A program made the position numbers and the translations under genes. This document shows positions 15,363 through 24,453 of a stretch of DNA of 64,000 bases, one piece after another (positions within the stretch are counted from its first letter, which is position 1; each line of letters opens with the position of its first letter). Source of the DNA: Alphaproteobacteria bacterium. Lineage in GTDB: Bacteria; Pseudomonadota; Alphaproteobacteria; UBA8366; Aestuariispiraceae. The DNA lies in the NCBI GenBank assembly GCA_024743195.1, contig JANSXE010000004.1, positions 124,001 to 188,000 of the forward strand, written 5' to 3'. The notes beneath the pieces are model-generated. The model was not told where the DNA came from and ran no database searches. It was given only the letters and a program-made list of their open reading frames with translations.

Positions 15363-16850
15363 TCATGGGCTGCGGCGCGCGGCGTCGAGGGCGGCGGCGA
15401 GGCGGGCCAGCCCGCGCGCGGCGTCCTTCGGCTCGACCGCCGCGAAGCCCAGGAACAGGCCCTGACGCGGGGCCGCGCCCAGATAGAAGCGGGACAGCGT
15501 CGGCGCGGTAATCCCGCGCGCCTCAGCCTCGCGCGCGACAAGGGCGTCCTCGATCGGATCCGTGAAGAAAAGCGCCTGCTGCATGCCCGTATCGGCCGGC
15601 GCCCAGTCGACGGCGCCGCCCAATTCCGCCTCCAGCGCGTCCAGGAAGGCGGCGCGGCGCATCTCGTAAAGCGCTTTCATGCTGCGCACGTGCTCGGCGA
15701 AGCGTCCCTCTTCGATGAAGTCGGCGAGCGCCAGTTGCACGGTCTTGTTCGCCGCCTGCCCGGTGTGAAACAGCGCGCGCCGCAACGCGTCGGCGAGCGC
15801 CGGCGGCGCGACGAGATAGCCGATCTTGATCCCCGGAAACAGGGTCTTGGAGAAGGTGCCCATATAGACGACGGACCGGCCGCGATCGAGGCTCCACAAG
15901 GGCGAGATCGGCGGGCCGGCGTAGCGGAACTCGCTGTCGTAGTCGTCCTCGACGATCAGCGCGCCGGCGGCGCGGGCGGCCTGGAGCAAGGCCAGCCGCC
16001 GTTCGAGCGAGAGCGTGGCGCCGGTCGGACACTGATGCGACGGCGTCGTGTAGATCAGCTTCGGCGCCGCGCCGCCGGGCGGCGCGCTCGGGACCGCCAG
16101 GCCCGCCTCGTCGACCGGGATCGGCGCGATGCGCGCGCCCGCGGCCCGGAAGGCGCCGCGGGCGCCGAGATAGCCGGGCTCCTCGATCCAGACCGCATCG
16201 CCGGGGTCGGTGACGATCCGCGCCAGCAGGTCCAGCGCCGCCTGCGCGCTGTTCACGACAACGATCCGATCCGGGTCCGGCCGGAAGCCGCGGGCCGTCG
16301 CCAGATGCGCTGCGATCGCGCGCCTCAGCTCCGGCGCGCCGGCGATCTCGCCGTAATCGAGGGTCCGCGCCAGCGATTGCCGCGCCCGCCGGCTCATCCC
16401 GCGCGCCCAGAGCGTGTGGGGGAAATGCTCCAACGCCGGCAGACCGGCCGCGAAGGCGCGGTCGCGATACTCTGGGAGGTAGCGCGCGGCGCCGCAGATC
16501 GCCGCGCCGCGCCGGGAAAGCGGCGCCGACGCGCCCTTGTCGCCCTCTGCTCCCGAAACGCCCGCCACGGTGCGAAGCGCGGGCAGGTCCGCGACACGCG
16601 TGCCGGCCGCTCCGTACGGGACCAGATACTCCTCCGCGGCCAGCATCTCGTAGGCGGTGGTCACCGTGTTGCGCCCGACGGTCAGATGCTTCGCCAGCGC
16701 GCGCGTCGAGGGCATGCGCGCCCCGGGAGCCAGCGCGCCGTCCAGAATGGCGTCGCGGATCTGCGCGAAGAGTTGGCTGTAGAGCGGCGTCGAGCTTGTG
16801 CGGTCCATGCACAGGAAATCGAAGAGGCCGGCTCCGGCTCCAGTCATCAT
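15363..16850 (-). CDS. MocR-family regulator (GntR HTH fused to aminotransferase fold)
   Basis: A 495-residue regulator. Residues about 20-90 are a GntR winged helix (PLYSQLFAQIRDAILDGALAPGARMPSTRALAKHLTVGRNTV), joined by an alanine-rich linker to a fold-type I aminotransferase domain (about 125-490) with the PLP lysine in YMGTFSKTLFPGIKIG. MocR proteins use PLP or its external aldimine with an amine as the signal and usually control neighbouring PLP enzymes. Here the neighbours are a class III aminotransferase and an amine-type ABC importer, and both promoters carry the same motif. The gene starts at tandem ATGs (16850), preceded by AAAGGGA. Confidence 0.9.
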   Translation of the reverse strand: MMTGAGAGLFDFLCMDRTSSTPLYSQLFAQIRDAILDGALAPGARMPSTRALAKHLTVGRNTVTTAYEMLAAEEYLVPYGAAGTRVADLPALRTVAGVSGAEGDKGASAPLSRRGAAICGAARYLPEYRDRAFAAGLPALEHFPHTLWARGMSRRARQSLARTLDYGEIAGAPELRRAIAAHLATARGFRPDPDRIVVVNSAQAALDLLARIVTDPGDAVWIEEPGYLGARGAFRAAGARIAPIPVDEAGLAVPSAPPGGAAPKLIYTTPSHQCPTGATLSLERRLALLQAARAAGALIVEDDYDSEFRYAGPPISPLWSLDRGRSVVYMGTFSKTLFPGIKIGYLVAPPALADALRRALFHTGQAANKTVQLALADFIEEGRFAEHVRSMKALYEMRRAAFLDALEAELGGAVDWAPADTGMQQALFFTDPIEDALVAREAEARGITAPTLSRFYLGAAPRQGLFLGFAAVEPKDAARGLARLAAALDAARRSP

Positions 16851-16979
16851 GGTCCCTTTCTGAGAAGAAAAATGGATCTTGAGATAGAACCAAATAGCAT
16901 GAATTCTCACTGTGGGTAAAGGGCGCGCAACAATCCTGCGCGCGCCCCGTGCGGCATCAAGAGTCTGGGGTTCCAAGGC
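16851..16979. promoter_or_regulatory. Divergent promoter region between mocR and the ABC importer operon
   Basis: A 129-bp gap between divergent genes. It holds operator copy A at 16872-16895 and the sequence AGATAG at 16882-16887, the reverse complement of the CTATCT repeats seen before the aminotransferase. Downstream, GCGCGC-rich sequence at 16922-16945 can pair with itself. No clear sigma-70 hexamers. Confidence 0.5.
16872..16895 (+). promoter_or_regulatory. Candidate MocR operator, copy A
   Basis: Matches copy B (13899-13922) at the pattern ATGG-N2-CTT-N7-AACCAA-N-T. It contains an imperfect inverted repeat, TGGATCT with AGAACCA separated by six bases. Position is 22 bp upstream of the mocR start, where autoregulation would be expected. 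Inference from shared sequence only. Confidence 0.5.
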
Positions 16980-18098
16980 ATGGCGACTGGCGATTCGGCC
17001 GCGCAAGACGCGAACCGGTTCATCGTTCTGGAGGGAGTGCGCAAGTCCTACCCGGGCGCCGGCGCGGTGATCAGCGATTTCAACCTGTCGATTAGTCGCG
17101 GGGAGTTCGTGACGTTGCTCGGCCCGTCGGGCTCCGGCAAGTCGACGCTTCTCATGCTGCTTGCCGGGTTCGAAAAGCCGGACGCCGGAGCCATCGTCGC
17201 GCGCGGCCGCAACTATGTCGAGATGGCGCCGAAGGATCGGAACATCGGCGTCGTCTTCCAGGACTATGCGCTCTTCCCGCATATGACCGTGGCCCAGAAC
17301 GTGGCCTATCCATTGCGCGTCCGGCGCATGGCTTCCGCCGAGCGCCGCGCCGCCGTGGAGCGCGTTCTGCGTCTGGTTCAGTTGGAGGACTTGGCCCATC
17401 GGAGGCCCGCGGCCTTGTCCGGCGGACAACGGCAGCGCGTGGCTCTGGCGCGCGCCCTCGTTTTCCAGCCGGACTTCGTGCTGATGGACGAGCCGCTGAG
17501 CGCACTTGACCGCAGGCTCCGCGATCATCTGCAGGTGGAGTTGAAGCATCTGCACGCGAAGCTCGGCGTGACCGTGGTCTACGTCACGCACGATCAGGAC
17601 GAGGCGCTTACGATGTCGGACCGGATCGTGGTGCTCGACCGCGGCCGGGTGCAGCAGGTCGGAACGCCGGAGGACGTCTATGCGCGCTCCGCGAACCTCT
17701 TCGTCGCCGACTTCATCGGCGAAAGCAATCGGCTCGACGGATGCATCGTGGCGCGCCGCGGCGAGGAGGCGACCATCCGGCTGGCGGGAGGCCGTGAAAT
17801 GCCCTGCCGCCCGGTCGGATCGCTGAACGTCGGCGACCGCGCGACGATTTCCGTCCGGCCCGAGAACGTCCGTCTGGAGCTGGAGCCGGCACCGGAGCCG
17901 GAGCCGGATCACGGCCTGCCCGCCACGCTCGTAGAGGCGATCTATTACGGCGACCACGCCCGGGTGGTCGTGTCCCTGCCGGAAGGCGGCCCCTTGACCG
18001 TTCGGGTTCCCGCGAACGGCGCGGCGCCGGCCGTGGAGGCGGGCCGACCGGTGCGCATTTCGTGGGATGCGTCTCTCGCGCGCGCCTTCGTTTGCTGA
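16980..18098 (+). CDS. PotA-like ABC transporter ATPase
   Basis: A 372-residue ABC ATPase of the polyamine/iron importer class. Walker A GPSGSGKST (K54), Q-loop VVFQDYALFPH, signature LSGGQRQRVALARAL, Walker B FVLMDEPLSALD and switch histidine VTHDQDEAL are all intact. The last ~110 residues form a TOBE-like beta domain. It should energise import through the two permeases coded at 19288-21286. First gene of a probable six-gene operon (ATPase, binding protein, two permeases, BKACE, acetyltransferase) running away from mocR. Confidence 0.9.
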   Translation: MATGDSAAQDANRFIVLEGVRKSYPGAGAVISDFNLSISRGEFVTLLGPSGSGKSTLLMLLAGFEKPDAGAIVARGRNYVEMAPKDRNIGVVFQDYALFPHMTVAQNVAYPLRVRRMASAERRAAVERVLRLVQLEDLAHRRPAALSGGQRQRVALARALVFQPDFVLMDEPLSALDRRLRDHLQVELKHLHAKLGVTVVYVTHDQDEALTMSDRIVVLDRGRVQQVGTPEDVYARSANLFVADFIGESNRLDGCIVARRGEEATIRLAGGREMPCRPVGSLNVGDRATISVRPENVRLELEPAPEPEPDHGLPATLVEAIYYGDHARVVVSLPEGGPLTVRVPANGAAPAVEAGRPVRISWDASLARAFVC

Positions 18099-18149
18099 CC
18101 GACGCGGGTCGGTCGGTCCCTATGCGAGATCACAAGACAGGAGGGAAGC

Positions 18150-19223
18150 ATGTTCTGGAAGATCAATAACCCGGCGCCGCGCAAGGCGGCGCTGTTTGCG
18201 GCGGCCGCCGCCTTTTCCGCCTTTGGCGCCGCGGCGCCGGCTGCGGCGGAGAGCCTGACGATCGTCTCTTGGGGCGGCGTCGTGAGCGATGCGAATCGCT
18301 CGGCCTACTGGGCCCCCTACGCGGAGGCGACGGGCGTCGAAATCATCGACGACACCTTCAACGGCGAGCTGAGCCGAATCCGCGCCCAGATCGAGAGCGG
18401 CGTCATTACCTGGGACATCGCCGAGCCGGAGTTCGCGGAAGCGGCGCTCGGCTGCGAGGAGGGGTTGTTCGAGCCTCTCGACCCGGCGGTCCTGCCGACG
18501 GACGATTTCGCGACCTACCACCTCGGGGAATGCTCGGTGACCTCGCTCCTGGCGTCGACGGTTCTTACCTACGACGCCTCCGTCTATGACGGCCCCGCGC
18601 CGGCGAGCTGGGCCGATTTCTGGGACGTCGACGGATTTCCGGGCAAGCGTGGGCTGAACTTCTCGGTCATCGACTCGCTGCTCATCGCGCTGCTGGCGGA
18701 CGGGGTTCCGGCGGATGCGGTCTATGACGTCCTCGCCGACAAGGCGGGTCAGGACCGGGCGTTCGCGAAGCTCGACGCGCTGAAGGACCACATCATCTGG
18801 TGGCGCTCCGGAACGGAGCAGATTCAGGGGTTGCTCTCCGGCGAGTACAGCATGGCCTCCGCGTGGAATGGACGCGTCGCAAGCGCGATCGCCAGCGAAT
18901 CCGCGCCGTTGGCCATGGCCTGGGAGGCTGGGCACCTGGCGACCGGGAACCAATGGGTCATCCTGAAGGGCAGCGAGAACAAGGAGCGCGCCCTGGATTT
19001 CATCAAGTTCGCGCTGCAGCCGGAGAACCAGGCGCGCTTCATGCAGGAAATCGACTACAGCGCCATCAGCCGAAAGGGCCATGAAGCGCTCAGCCCAGAG
19101 CGTCTGGCCATCATGCCCGGAAATCCCAAGTTCGAGGAAAATGGCGTTCCCCCGAACCCCGACTTCTGGCTGGACAACCTCACAGCGTTGAACGAGCGGT
19201 TCCAGTCCTGGGCCGGTCAGTAA
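18150..19223 (+). CDS. PotD-like periplasmic substrate-binding protein
   Basis: A 357-residue extracellular binding protein. The N-terminus has a basic start (PAPRK), a hydrophobic alanine-rich core, and a cleavage site near APAAAES. The mature part opens ESLTIVSWGGVVSDANRSAYW, as in spermidine/putrescine-type and related binding proteins, and includes WGD-like loops (ASWADFWDVDGFPGKRGL) and LDFIKFALQPENQARF. It lacks obvious polyamine-binding acidic residues that I could assign, so another amine or amino acid is possible. AGGAGG precedes the ATG by 6 nt. The hairpin right after the stop codon probably protects this abundant-product mRNA. Confidence 0.87.
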   Translation: MFWKINNPAPRKAALFAAAAAFSAFGAAAPAAAESLTIVSWGGVVSDANRSAYWAPYAEATGVEIIDDTFNGELSRIRAQIESGVITWDIAEPEFAEAALGCEEGLFEPLDPAVLPTDDFATYHLGECSVTSLLASTVLTYDASVYDGPAPASWADFWDVDGFPGKRGLNFSVIDSLLIALLADGVPADAVYDVLADKAGQDRAFAKLDALKDHIIWWRSGTEQIQGLLSGEYSMASAWNGRVASAIASESAPLAMAWEAGHLATGNQWVILKGSENKERALDFIKFALQPENQARFMQEIDYSAISRKGHEALSPERLAIMPGNPKFEENGVPPNPDFWLDNLTALNERFQSWAGQ

Positions 19224-19230
19224 GGAGGGC

Positions 19231-19262
19231 GGCCCCCGGATGGTTGCGACCATCCGGGGGCC
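19231..19262 (+). repeat. Perfect 14-bp hairpin after the binding-protein gene
   Basis: GGCCCCCGGATGGT at 19231-19244 and its exact reverse complement at 19249-19262 enclose a TGCG loop. It begins 7 nt after the binding-protein stop codon and has no T run after it. Such intercistronic hairpins commonly stabilise the upstream message or cause partial termination, giving more binding protein than permease. It also contains an ATG (19240) in frame with the permease, which is unlikely to be used. Confidence 0.75.
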
Positions 19263-19287
19263 GCTGCAGGGTGTCGAGGGTCTTGGA

Positions 19288-20493
19288 ATGGCGAGTTCGG
19301 CAAGTGCGGCGCCTCCGGTCAAGGACCGGATGATCTGGTTGGCGGCGCCGGCGTTTCTTTTCGTCCTGATCGGCTTCGCGGCGCCGATCCTTTGGTTCCT
19401 CTCGCAGTCGGTGGACGGCGAAGCGATCGGGCGGGCGCTGCCGCAAACAGCGGCGGCTCTGGCTCGTTGGGACGGCGAGACCGCGCCGCCCGCGGCGGCG
19501 TACGACGCGATGGTCCAGGATCTCTCGGCGCTCGAGGACCGGCCCGCCGTCGGCGCGCTCGCCCGCGAGCTGAACTTCCGCGAGCCGGGCTATCGCACCG
19601 TGATCTGGCGAACCCATCGGGCGTTGCGCAAGGCCGGTTCGGCGGACCCGGGTCAATCCGGCCTTGACCGCCTGTTGGCCGCGGACCCGGCCTGGGGAGG
19701 GGTGGAGATCTGGCGCGTCATTCAGCGGGAGGCGCGGCGGTTCACCCCGTTCTTCCTGCTCAATTCCCTCGATCTGGAGCAGGCGCCGCAGGGCGGCGTC
19801 GAGCGAAAGCCGGAGGTGGAACGCGTCTTTCTCTCCATCTATGGCCGAACCATCGTCATCGCGCTGACGGTGACCGGCCTGTGCGCCCTTCTCGGCTATC
19901 CGGTGGCGTATCTGATCGCGAACGCGGCGCCGCGCTGGGGGCTCTTGCTGTTGCTGATCGTGCTGCTCCCCTTCTGGACCTCGCTGCTCGTGCGGACGCT
20001 CTCCTGGATGGTGATTTTCCAGCGGCAGGGCGTGCTGAACGGGGTGCTGCTCGATCTCGGCCTCCTCACCGACAACCTGCAGCTTCTACGGACGCGGACG
20101 GCGGTCTACGTCTCCATGGTGCACATCTTGCTGCCCTTCATGGTCCTGCCCCTTTACAGCGTCATGAAGAAGATCCCGCGCACCTACGTCATGGCGGCGG
20201 AGTCGCTCGGCGCCGGGCGCTTGCGGGCGCTGGCGACCGTCTATTTTCCCCAAACGGCGCCGGGGCTCGCCGCCGGCGCGGTTCTCGTCCTCACGCTGGC
20301 GCTGGGATTCTACATCACGCCGATGCTGCTGGGCGGCGGCGGCGACCAGATGGTGAGCTACTTCGTCGCGACCTACGTCAACGAAAGCCTCAACTGGGGA
20401 ACGGCGGCGGCGTTGGCCGGATGGCTCATGCTCTTCGCGTTCCTGTGCTTCTTCCTGATCAACCTCACGTCCCGGCGCATGGGAGGCCAGTGA
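19288..20493 (+). CDS. PotB-like ABC transporter permease
   Basis: A 401-residue inner-membrane permease. After the first helix (MIWLAAPAFLFVLIGFAAPILWFLSQ) comes an unusually large periplasmic insertion of about 145 residues, then five more helices with the ATPase-contact EAA loop AAESLGAGRLRALATVYFPQTAPGL. Typical PotB proteins are near 280 residues, so the insertion explains the length. ATG 19288, 7 nt after GAGGG, was chosen because ATG 19240 lies inside the hairpin. One base separates its stop from the next permease. Confidence 0.87.
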   Translation: MASSASAAPPVKDRMIWLAAPAFLFVLIGFAAPILWFLSQSVDGEAIGRALPQTAAALARWDGETAPPAAAYDAMVQDLSALEDRPAVGALARELNFREPGYRTVIWRTHRALRKAGSADPGQSGLDRLLAADPAWGGVEIWRVIQREARRFTPFFLLNSLDLEQAPQGGVERKPEVERVFLSIYGRTIVIALTVTGLCALLGYPVAYLIANAAPRWGLLLLLIVLLPFWTSLLVRTLSWMVIFQRQGVLNGVLLDLGLLTDNLQLLRTRTAVYVSMVHILLPFMVLPLYSVMKKIPRTYVMAAESLGAGRLRALATVYFPQTAPGLAAGAVLVLTLALGFYITPMLLGGGGDQMVSYFVATYVNESLNWGTAAALAGWLMLFAFLCFFLINLTSRRMGGQ

Positions 20494-20494
20494 G

Positions 20495-21286
20495 ATGACG
20501 GCGATGCTGCGGGTCGGCGCCTTCCGGCTGTTGTGCGCCCTGATCCTGATCTTCCTTGCGGCCCCGATCTTCGCGATCATCCCGACCTCCTTCTCGTCGG
20601 GCGAGTACTTCGTCTATCCGCTGCCGGGCTATTCCGGCCGGTGGTACGCGGAGGTGGTTCGCGACCCGACCTGGCTGCGCGCGCTCGAGACCTCGCTCAT
20701 CGTCGGCTCCGCCAGCGCCGCGCTCGCGACGCTCCTCGGGACGACGGCGGCGCTCGGGCTCTCGCGCACCCGCTCGCGCTGGGCGCCGGTCATCGTCGCG
20801 GCGCTGATCTCGCCGATGATCACGCCGATCGTGATCGTCGCGGTGTCGCTGTTCTACGCCTACGCGGCGGTCGGCCTGGTGGGCGGGCTCGCCGGGCTGA
20901 TCCTAAGCCACGCAACGCTCGGCCTTCCGTTCGTTACGATCACGGTGCTGGCGACGCTCAAGACCTACAACACGACGCTCGACCGCGCGGCGGAAAGCCT
21001 CGGCGCCGGCGCGGTGCGCATCTTCTTCACGGTGACCCTGCCGCTGATCGCGCCCGGCGTGATTTCCGGCGCCCTCTTCGCCTTTGCGGTTTCGCTCGAC
21101 GAGGTCGTGGTCACGCTCTTCCTGGCCTCGCCCGAATACACCACCCTGCCGCGCGAGATCTTCAGCGGATTGCGGCAGTCCATCAGCCCTGCGGTCGTGG
21201 CGGTCTCCACGATCACGATCGGGATGTCGTGCCTGTTGATGGCGGTGGTGGCGCTGACGGCGCGCGCCGCCAAACGCCTGCGCTAG
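20495..21286 (+). CDS. PotC-like ABC transporter permease
   Basis: A 263-residue permease with six predicted helices. FLAAPIFAIIPTSFSSGEYFVYPLPGYSGRWY is characteristic of the PotC branch, and the EAA loop is AAESLGAGAVRIFFTVTLPLIAPGV. It pairs with the preceding PotB-like permease to form the channel. The start ATG follows the previous stop by one base (TGAGATG) with GGGAGG 9 nt before it, so expression is coupled. Confidence 0.88.
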   Translation: MTAMLRVGAFRLLCALILIFLAAPIFAIIPTSFSSGEYFVYPLPGYSGRWYAEVVRDPTWLRALETSLIVGSASAALATLLGTTAALGLSRTRSRWAPVIVAALISPMITPIVIVAVSLFYAYAAVGLVGGLAGLILSHATLGLPFVTITVLATLKTYNTTLDRAAESLGAGAVRIFFTVTLPLIAPGVISGALFAFAVSLDEVVVTLFLASPEYTTLPREIFSGLRQSISPAVVAVSTITIGMSCLLMAVVALTARAAKRLR

Positions 21287-21320
21287 CGCGCGTCGACGCC
21301 CGCAATTTCGGAGAGACGTC

Positions 21321-22157
21321 ATGTCGGAAGCCTGCATCCTGACCGTTGCGATCACGGGGTCGCTGCCGCGCAAGCGCGACAATCCCGCCGTCCCGATCAC
21401 TGTTGCCGAGCAGATCGAATCGACCCAGGCGGCCGTCGAGGCGGGCGCTTCGCTCGTCCACGTGCATGTCCGCAATCCGCAGGACGAGAGCCCGTCGTCC
21501 GACCCCGAGATCTTCGCTCGGGTCCTGGAGGGGCTGCGCGCGCACTGTCCGGGCGTCATCGTCCAGTTCTCGACCGGCGGGCGCGGCCGCGACCCGGCCG
21601 AGCGCGGGGCGATGCTCTCGCTGCGCCCGGACATGGCCTCGCTCGCCACGGGGTCCGTCAACTTCCCGACATCGGTCTATGCGAACCCGCCCGACTTCAT
21701 CGAACAGCTCGCCGCGACGATGCGCGCCGAGGGGATCAAGCCGGAGATCGAAGTGTTCGATCTCGCCATGCTCTATACGGCGGTCACGTTGGCGGAGCGG
21801 GGCTTGATCGCGGCGCCGTTGCACGTCCAATTCGTGCTGGGCCTGAAGAACGCCTTGCCGGCGCGGCGCGAGACGCTGCTGTTCCTGATCGAAGAGTTGC
21901 GCATGCTCGCCCCGGACGCGACCTGGACGGCGGCCGGCGTCGGGCGTCATCAACTCGCCGTCAACCATCTGGCGCTCGAGCTGGGCGGGCACTGCCGAAC
22001 CGGGCTTGAGGACAACATTCGCTTCGACGCCTCGCGCCTGGCGCGCAGCAATGCGGAGCTGACGGCGCGCGTGGCCGACCTGTGCGGCCGGTACGGCCGG
22101 CGTCCCGCGACGCCGGCGGAGGCGCGCGACCTGCTGGGGCTTGCGCCGTGCGGATAA
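21321..22157 (+). CDS. beta-Keto acid cleavage enzyme (BKACE, DUF849 family)
   Basis: A 278-residue TIM-barrel enzyme. The zinc-site H-x-H is H47/H49 in LVHVHVRNPQDE, and the N-terminus ILTVAITGSLPRKRDNPAVPIT is typical of the family. BKACEs transfer the acyl part of a beta-keto acid to acetyl-CoA, giving acetoacetate and a new CoA thioester; characterised members act on 3-keto-5-aminohexanoate or dehydrocarnitine. Here the substrate is unknown, but an imported beta-amino acid deaminated by the class III aminotransferase would supply the right kind of keto acid. GGAGAG precedes the start. It lies 34 bp after the permease in the same direction. Confidence 0.85.
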   Translation: MSEACILTVAITGSLPRKRDNPAVPITVAEQIESTQAAVEAGASLVHVHVRNPQDESPSSDPEIFARVLEGLRAHCPGVIVQFSTGGRGRDPAERGAMLSLRPDMASLATGSVNFPTSVYANPPDFIEQLAATMRAEGIKPEIEVFDLAMLYTAVTLAERGLIAAPLHVQFVLGLKNALPARRETLLFLIEELRMLAPDATWTAAGVGRHQLAVNHLALELGGHCRTGLEDNIRFDASRLARSNAELTARVADLCGRYGRRPATPAEARDLLGLAPCG

Positions 22158-22204
22158 GAGCGAACCGACCGCGCGACGCGGCCGTTGCGACAAGGAGACA
22201 GGAT

Positions 22205-22669
22205 GTGAACTGCACGATCAGACTGGCCGAGCCCCGGGACGCCGCCGCGGTCGGCGGCTTGGTGGACGACCTTCTGCAGGAGCTCGCCGGCTTGGCGGCG
22301 GACATGGAGCGGCGCGCCCGGTTCGTCTCCCTGGCGGAGGACCTGCTGCAGAGCGGCGCCTATTGGGCCTTCCTCGCCGAGGCGCCCGAGGGCGAGGCGC
22401 CGATCGGCGTGCTGACGCTGAACCGCTGCCTTGCGATCTACGCCGGCGGCGCCTTCGGGGAGATCTGCGAGCTCTATGTCGCGCCCGAGCGGCGGTCGCG
22501 CACCGTCGCCGCGCAGCTCGTCGACGCCGCCTTCGAGTTCGCGCGCGCCCAGGGCTGGTCGCGCCTGGAGGTCGGCGCCCCGGACCAGCCGGCCTGGTCG
22601 GCGACCCTGCGCTTCTACCAGCGCATCGGCTTCCAGGAGGTGGGTCCGCGTCTAAAGCGGCTCGCTTGA
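22205..22669 (+). CDS. GNAT-family N-acetyltransferase
   Basis: A 154-residue GNAT protein. NCTIRLAEPRDAAAVGGLVDDLLQE is the first strand-helix, EICELYVAPERRSRTVAAQLVDAAFEFARAQGW is motif A (the pyrophosphate loop is RRSRTVA, slightly off the usual R/Q-x2-G-x-G/A), and LRFYQRIGFQEVG is motif B. It acetylates an amine with acetyl-CoA; the substrate is unknown. GTG 22205 follows AAGGAG by 9 nt; longer upstream reading gives an arginine-rich false extension. Last gene of the MocR-linked operon, 47 bp after BKACE. Confidence 0.78.
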   Translation: MNCTIRLAEPRDAAAVGGLVDDLLQELAGLAADMERRARFVSLAEDLLQSGAYWAFLAEAPEGEAPIGVLTLNRCLAIYAGGAFGEICELYVAPERRSRTVAAQLVDAAFEFARAQGWSRLEVGAPDQPAWSATLRFYQRIGFQEVGPRLKRLA

Positions 22670-22782
22670 GCCGCGCGCCTTTTCATCGCCGCCTTGCGCC
22701 AGATCAAGGCGCCGGCCCACCCTCGGTTTACGCTTGCCTGCAAGAACGCCCATGAAGGGCGTCGAGCGGAGGGAGCGGCCGA

Positions 22783-24453
22783 ATGGCCTGGAGCTACGTG
22801 CACGGCGCGAGCGACGTCCCGCTCCTGGGCGAGACGGTGGGCGCGGCCTTCGAGCGCGTCGCCGCGCAGTTCCCCGACAACGAGGCCCTGATCGTCCGCC
22901 ATCGGGGCGTGCGCTGGAGCTATCGCGATCTCAAGCAGCGGGTCGACGCTTATGCGGCGGCCTTCCTGGCGCTTGGGTTGGAGCCGGGGGACCGGCTGGG
23001 AATCTGGGCGCCGAACGACGCCGAATGGGTGGTGACGCAGTTCGCGACCGCCAAGGCGGGGCTGATCCTGGTCAACATCAACCCGGCCTATCGCCTGCCC
23101 GAACTGAAATACGCGCTGGAGACCGTCGGCTGCAAGGCGCTCATCGCTGCGCCGTCGCTGAAGAGCAGCGACTACATCGCCATGCTGGGCGAGCTGCTGC
23201 CGGCGCTGAAGACCGCGGAGCCCGGCGCGCCGCTCTCCGACGATCTGCCCGAGCTGCGCTGGGTCGTCCGGTTGGGCGGCGAGCGCTCCCCCGGCATGGT
23301 GAATTTCGACGATCTGCCCGCGCGCGCCGGCGAGGCGGAGCGGGCCCGGCTCGACGCCCTGGCGGATGACCTGCAGTTCGACGACCCGATCAACATCCAG
23401 TTCACCAGCGGCACCACCGGCGCGCCCAAGGCCGCGACGCTGACCCACCACAATATCGTCAACAACGCCTATTTCGTCGGCCGCCAGATGGCCTTCGGGC
23501 CGGAGGACCGGCTGTGCATTCCCGTGCCGATGTATCACTGTTTCGGCATGGTGCTGGGCACGCTGTGCTGCGTGCTGCACGGCGCGGCGATGGTCTTCCC
23601 CTCGCGCAGCTTCGACGCGCATGCGGTGCTGGAGGCGGTGGAGGCGGAGCGCTGCACCGCCCTGCACGGCGTGCCGACGATGTTCATCGCCGCGCTCGAC
23701 GAGCCGGATTTCGATCGCTTCGACCTGACGTCCTTACGCACCGGGATCATGGCCGGCGCGCCCTGTCCGGTCGAACTGATGAAGCGGGTCGGAGCCGAGA
23801 TGCATCTCGACCAGATCACCATCGCCTACGGCATGACGGAGACCGGCCCGGTCAGCTTCCAGACCTCGGTCGACGATCCGATCGACCGGCGGGTGGAGAC
23901 GGTGGGCCGCGTGCTGCCGCATATCGAGATCAAGATCGTCGACGCCGAGGGGCGCATCGTCCCGCGCGGCCAGGCGGGCGAATTGAAGACGCGCGGCTAT
24001 TGCGTCATGCCCGCCTATTGGGGCGATCCGGAGCGCACGGCGAAGGCGATCGACGCCGCCCATTGGATCGCCAGCGGCGACATCGCGTCGATCGACGACG
24101 AGGGCTATTGCCGGATTGTCGGGCGCCTGAAGGACATGCTGATCCGCGGCGGCGAGAACATCTATCCCCGCGAGATCGAGGAGTTCCTCTACCGACACCC
24201 CAAGATCGACGAGGTCGAGGTGATCGGCGTGCCCGACGAGAAGTACGGCGAGGAGGTCTGCGCCTGGATCAAGCTGCGCGAGGGGGAGACGGCGGACGAA
24301 GAGGAGATCCGGGCCTTCTGCAAAGGTCGGATCGCGCACTTCAAGATCCCGCGCTACATCCGTTTCGTGGGCGACTTCCCGATGACCGTCACCGGCAAGG
24401 TTCAGAAATACAAGATGCGGGAAATGATGGCGGAGGAGCTGGCGGATGGCTGA
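22783..24453 (+). CDS. AMP-forming acyl-CoA synthetase
   Basis: A 556-residue member of the ANL superfamily. Core motifs: [16 protein letters not shown] (phosphate loop), [11 protein letters not shown], the hinge region [20 protein letters not shown], and the catalytic C-terminal lysine in [11 protein letters not shown]. It activates a carboxylic acid to its CoA ester; medium-chain or branched acids are likely but unproven. Its last 8 nt overlap the E1alpha gene, so it is the first gene of a coupled operon with the 2-oxoacid dehydrogenase subunits. A GGAGGGAGCGG lies upstream of the ATG. Confidence 0.87.
   Translation: MAWSYVHGASDVPLLGETVGAAFERVAAQFPDNEALIVRHRGVRWSYRDLKQRVDAYAAAFLALGLEPGDRLGIWAPNDAEWVVTQFATAKAGLILVNINPAYRLPELKYALETVGCKALIAAPSLKSSDYIAMLGELLPALKTAEPGAPLSDDLPELRWVVRLGGERSPGMVNFDDLPARAGEAERARLDALADDLQFDDPINIQFTSGTTGAPKAATLTHHNIVNNAYFVGRQMAFGPEDRLCIPVPMYHCFGMVLGTLCCVLHGAAMVFPSRSFDAHAVLEAVEAERCTALHGVPTMFIAALDEPDFDRFDLTSLRTGIMAGAPCPVELMKRVGAEMHLDQITIAYGMTETGPVSFQTSVDDPIDRRVETVGRVLPHIEIKIVDAEGRIVPRGQAGELKTRGYCVMPAYWGDPERTAKAIDAAHWIASGDIASIDDEGYCRIVGRLKDMLIRGGENIYPREIEEFLYRHPKIDEVEVIGVPDEKYGEEVCAWIKLREGETADEEEIRAFCKGRIAHFKIPRYIRFVGDFPMTVTGKVQKYKMREMMAEELADG

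Noticed and set aside
15363-17957. Extension of mocR upstream to 17957
   Set aside because: The extension runs antisense to the ABC ATPase. The GntR domain begins just after ATG 16850, which has a good ribosome site.
19240-19287. Permease start at ATG 19240
   Set aside because: This ATG is buried in a 14-bp perfect hairpin; ATG 19288 has GAGGG at 7 nt and fits the first membrane helix.
16980-21286. Calling the importer a spermidine/putrescine system
   Set aside because: The architecture fits, but the binding protein's ligand residues could not be assigned, and the BKACE and aminotransferase context points to another amine.
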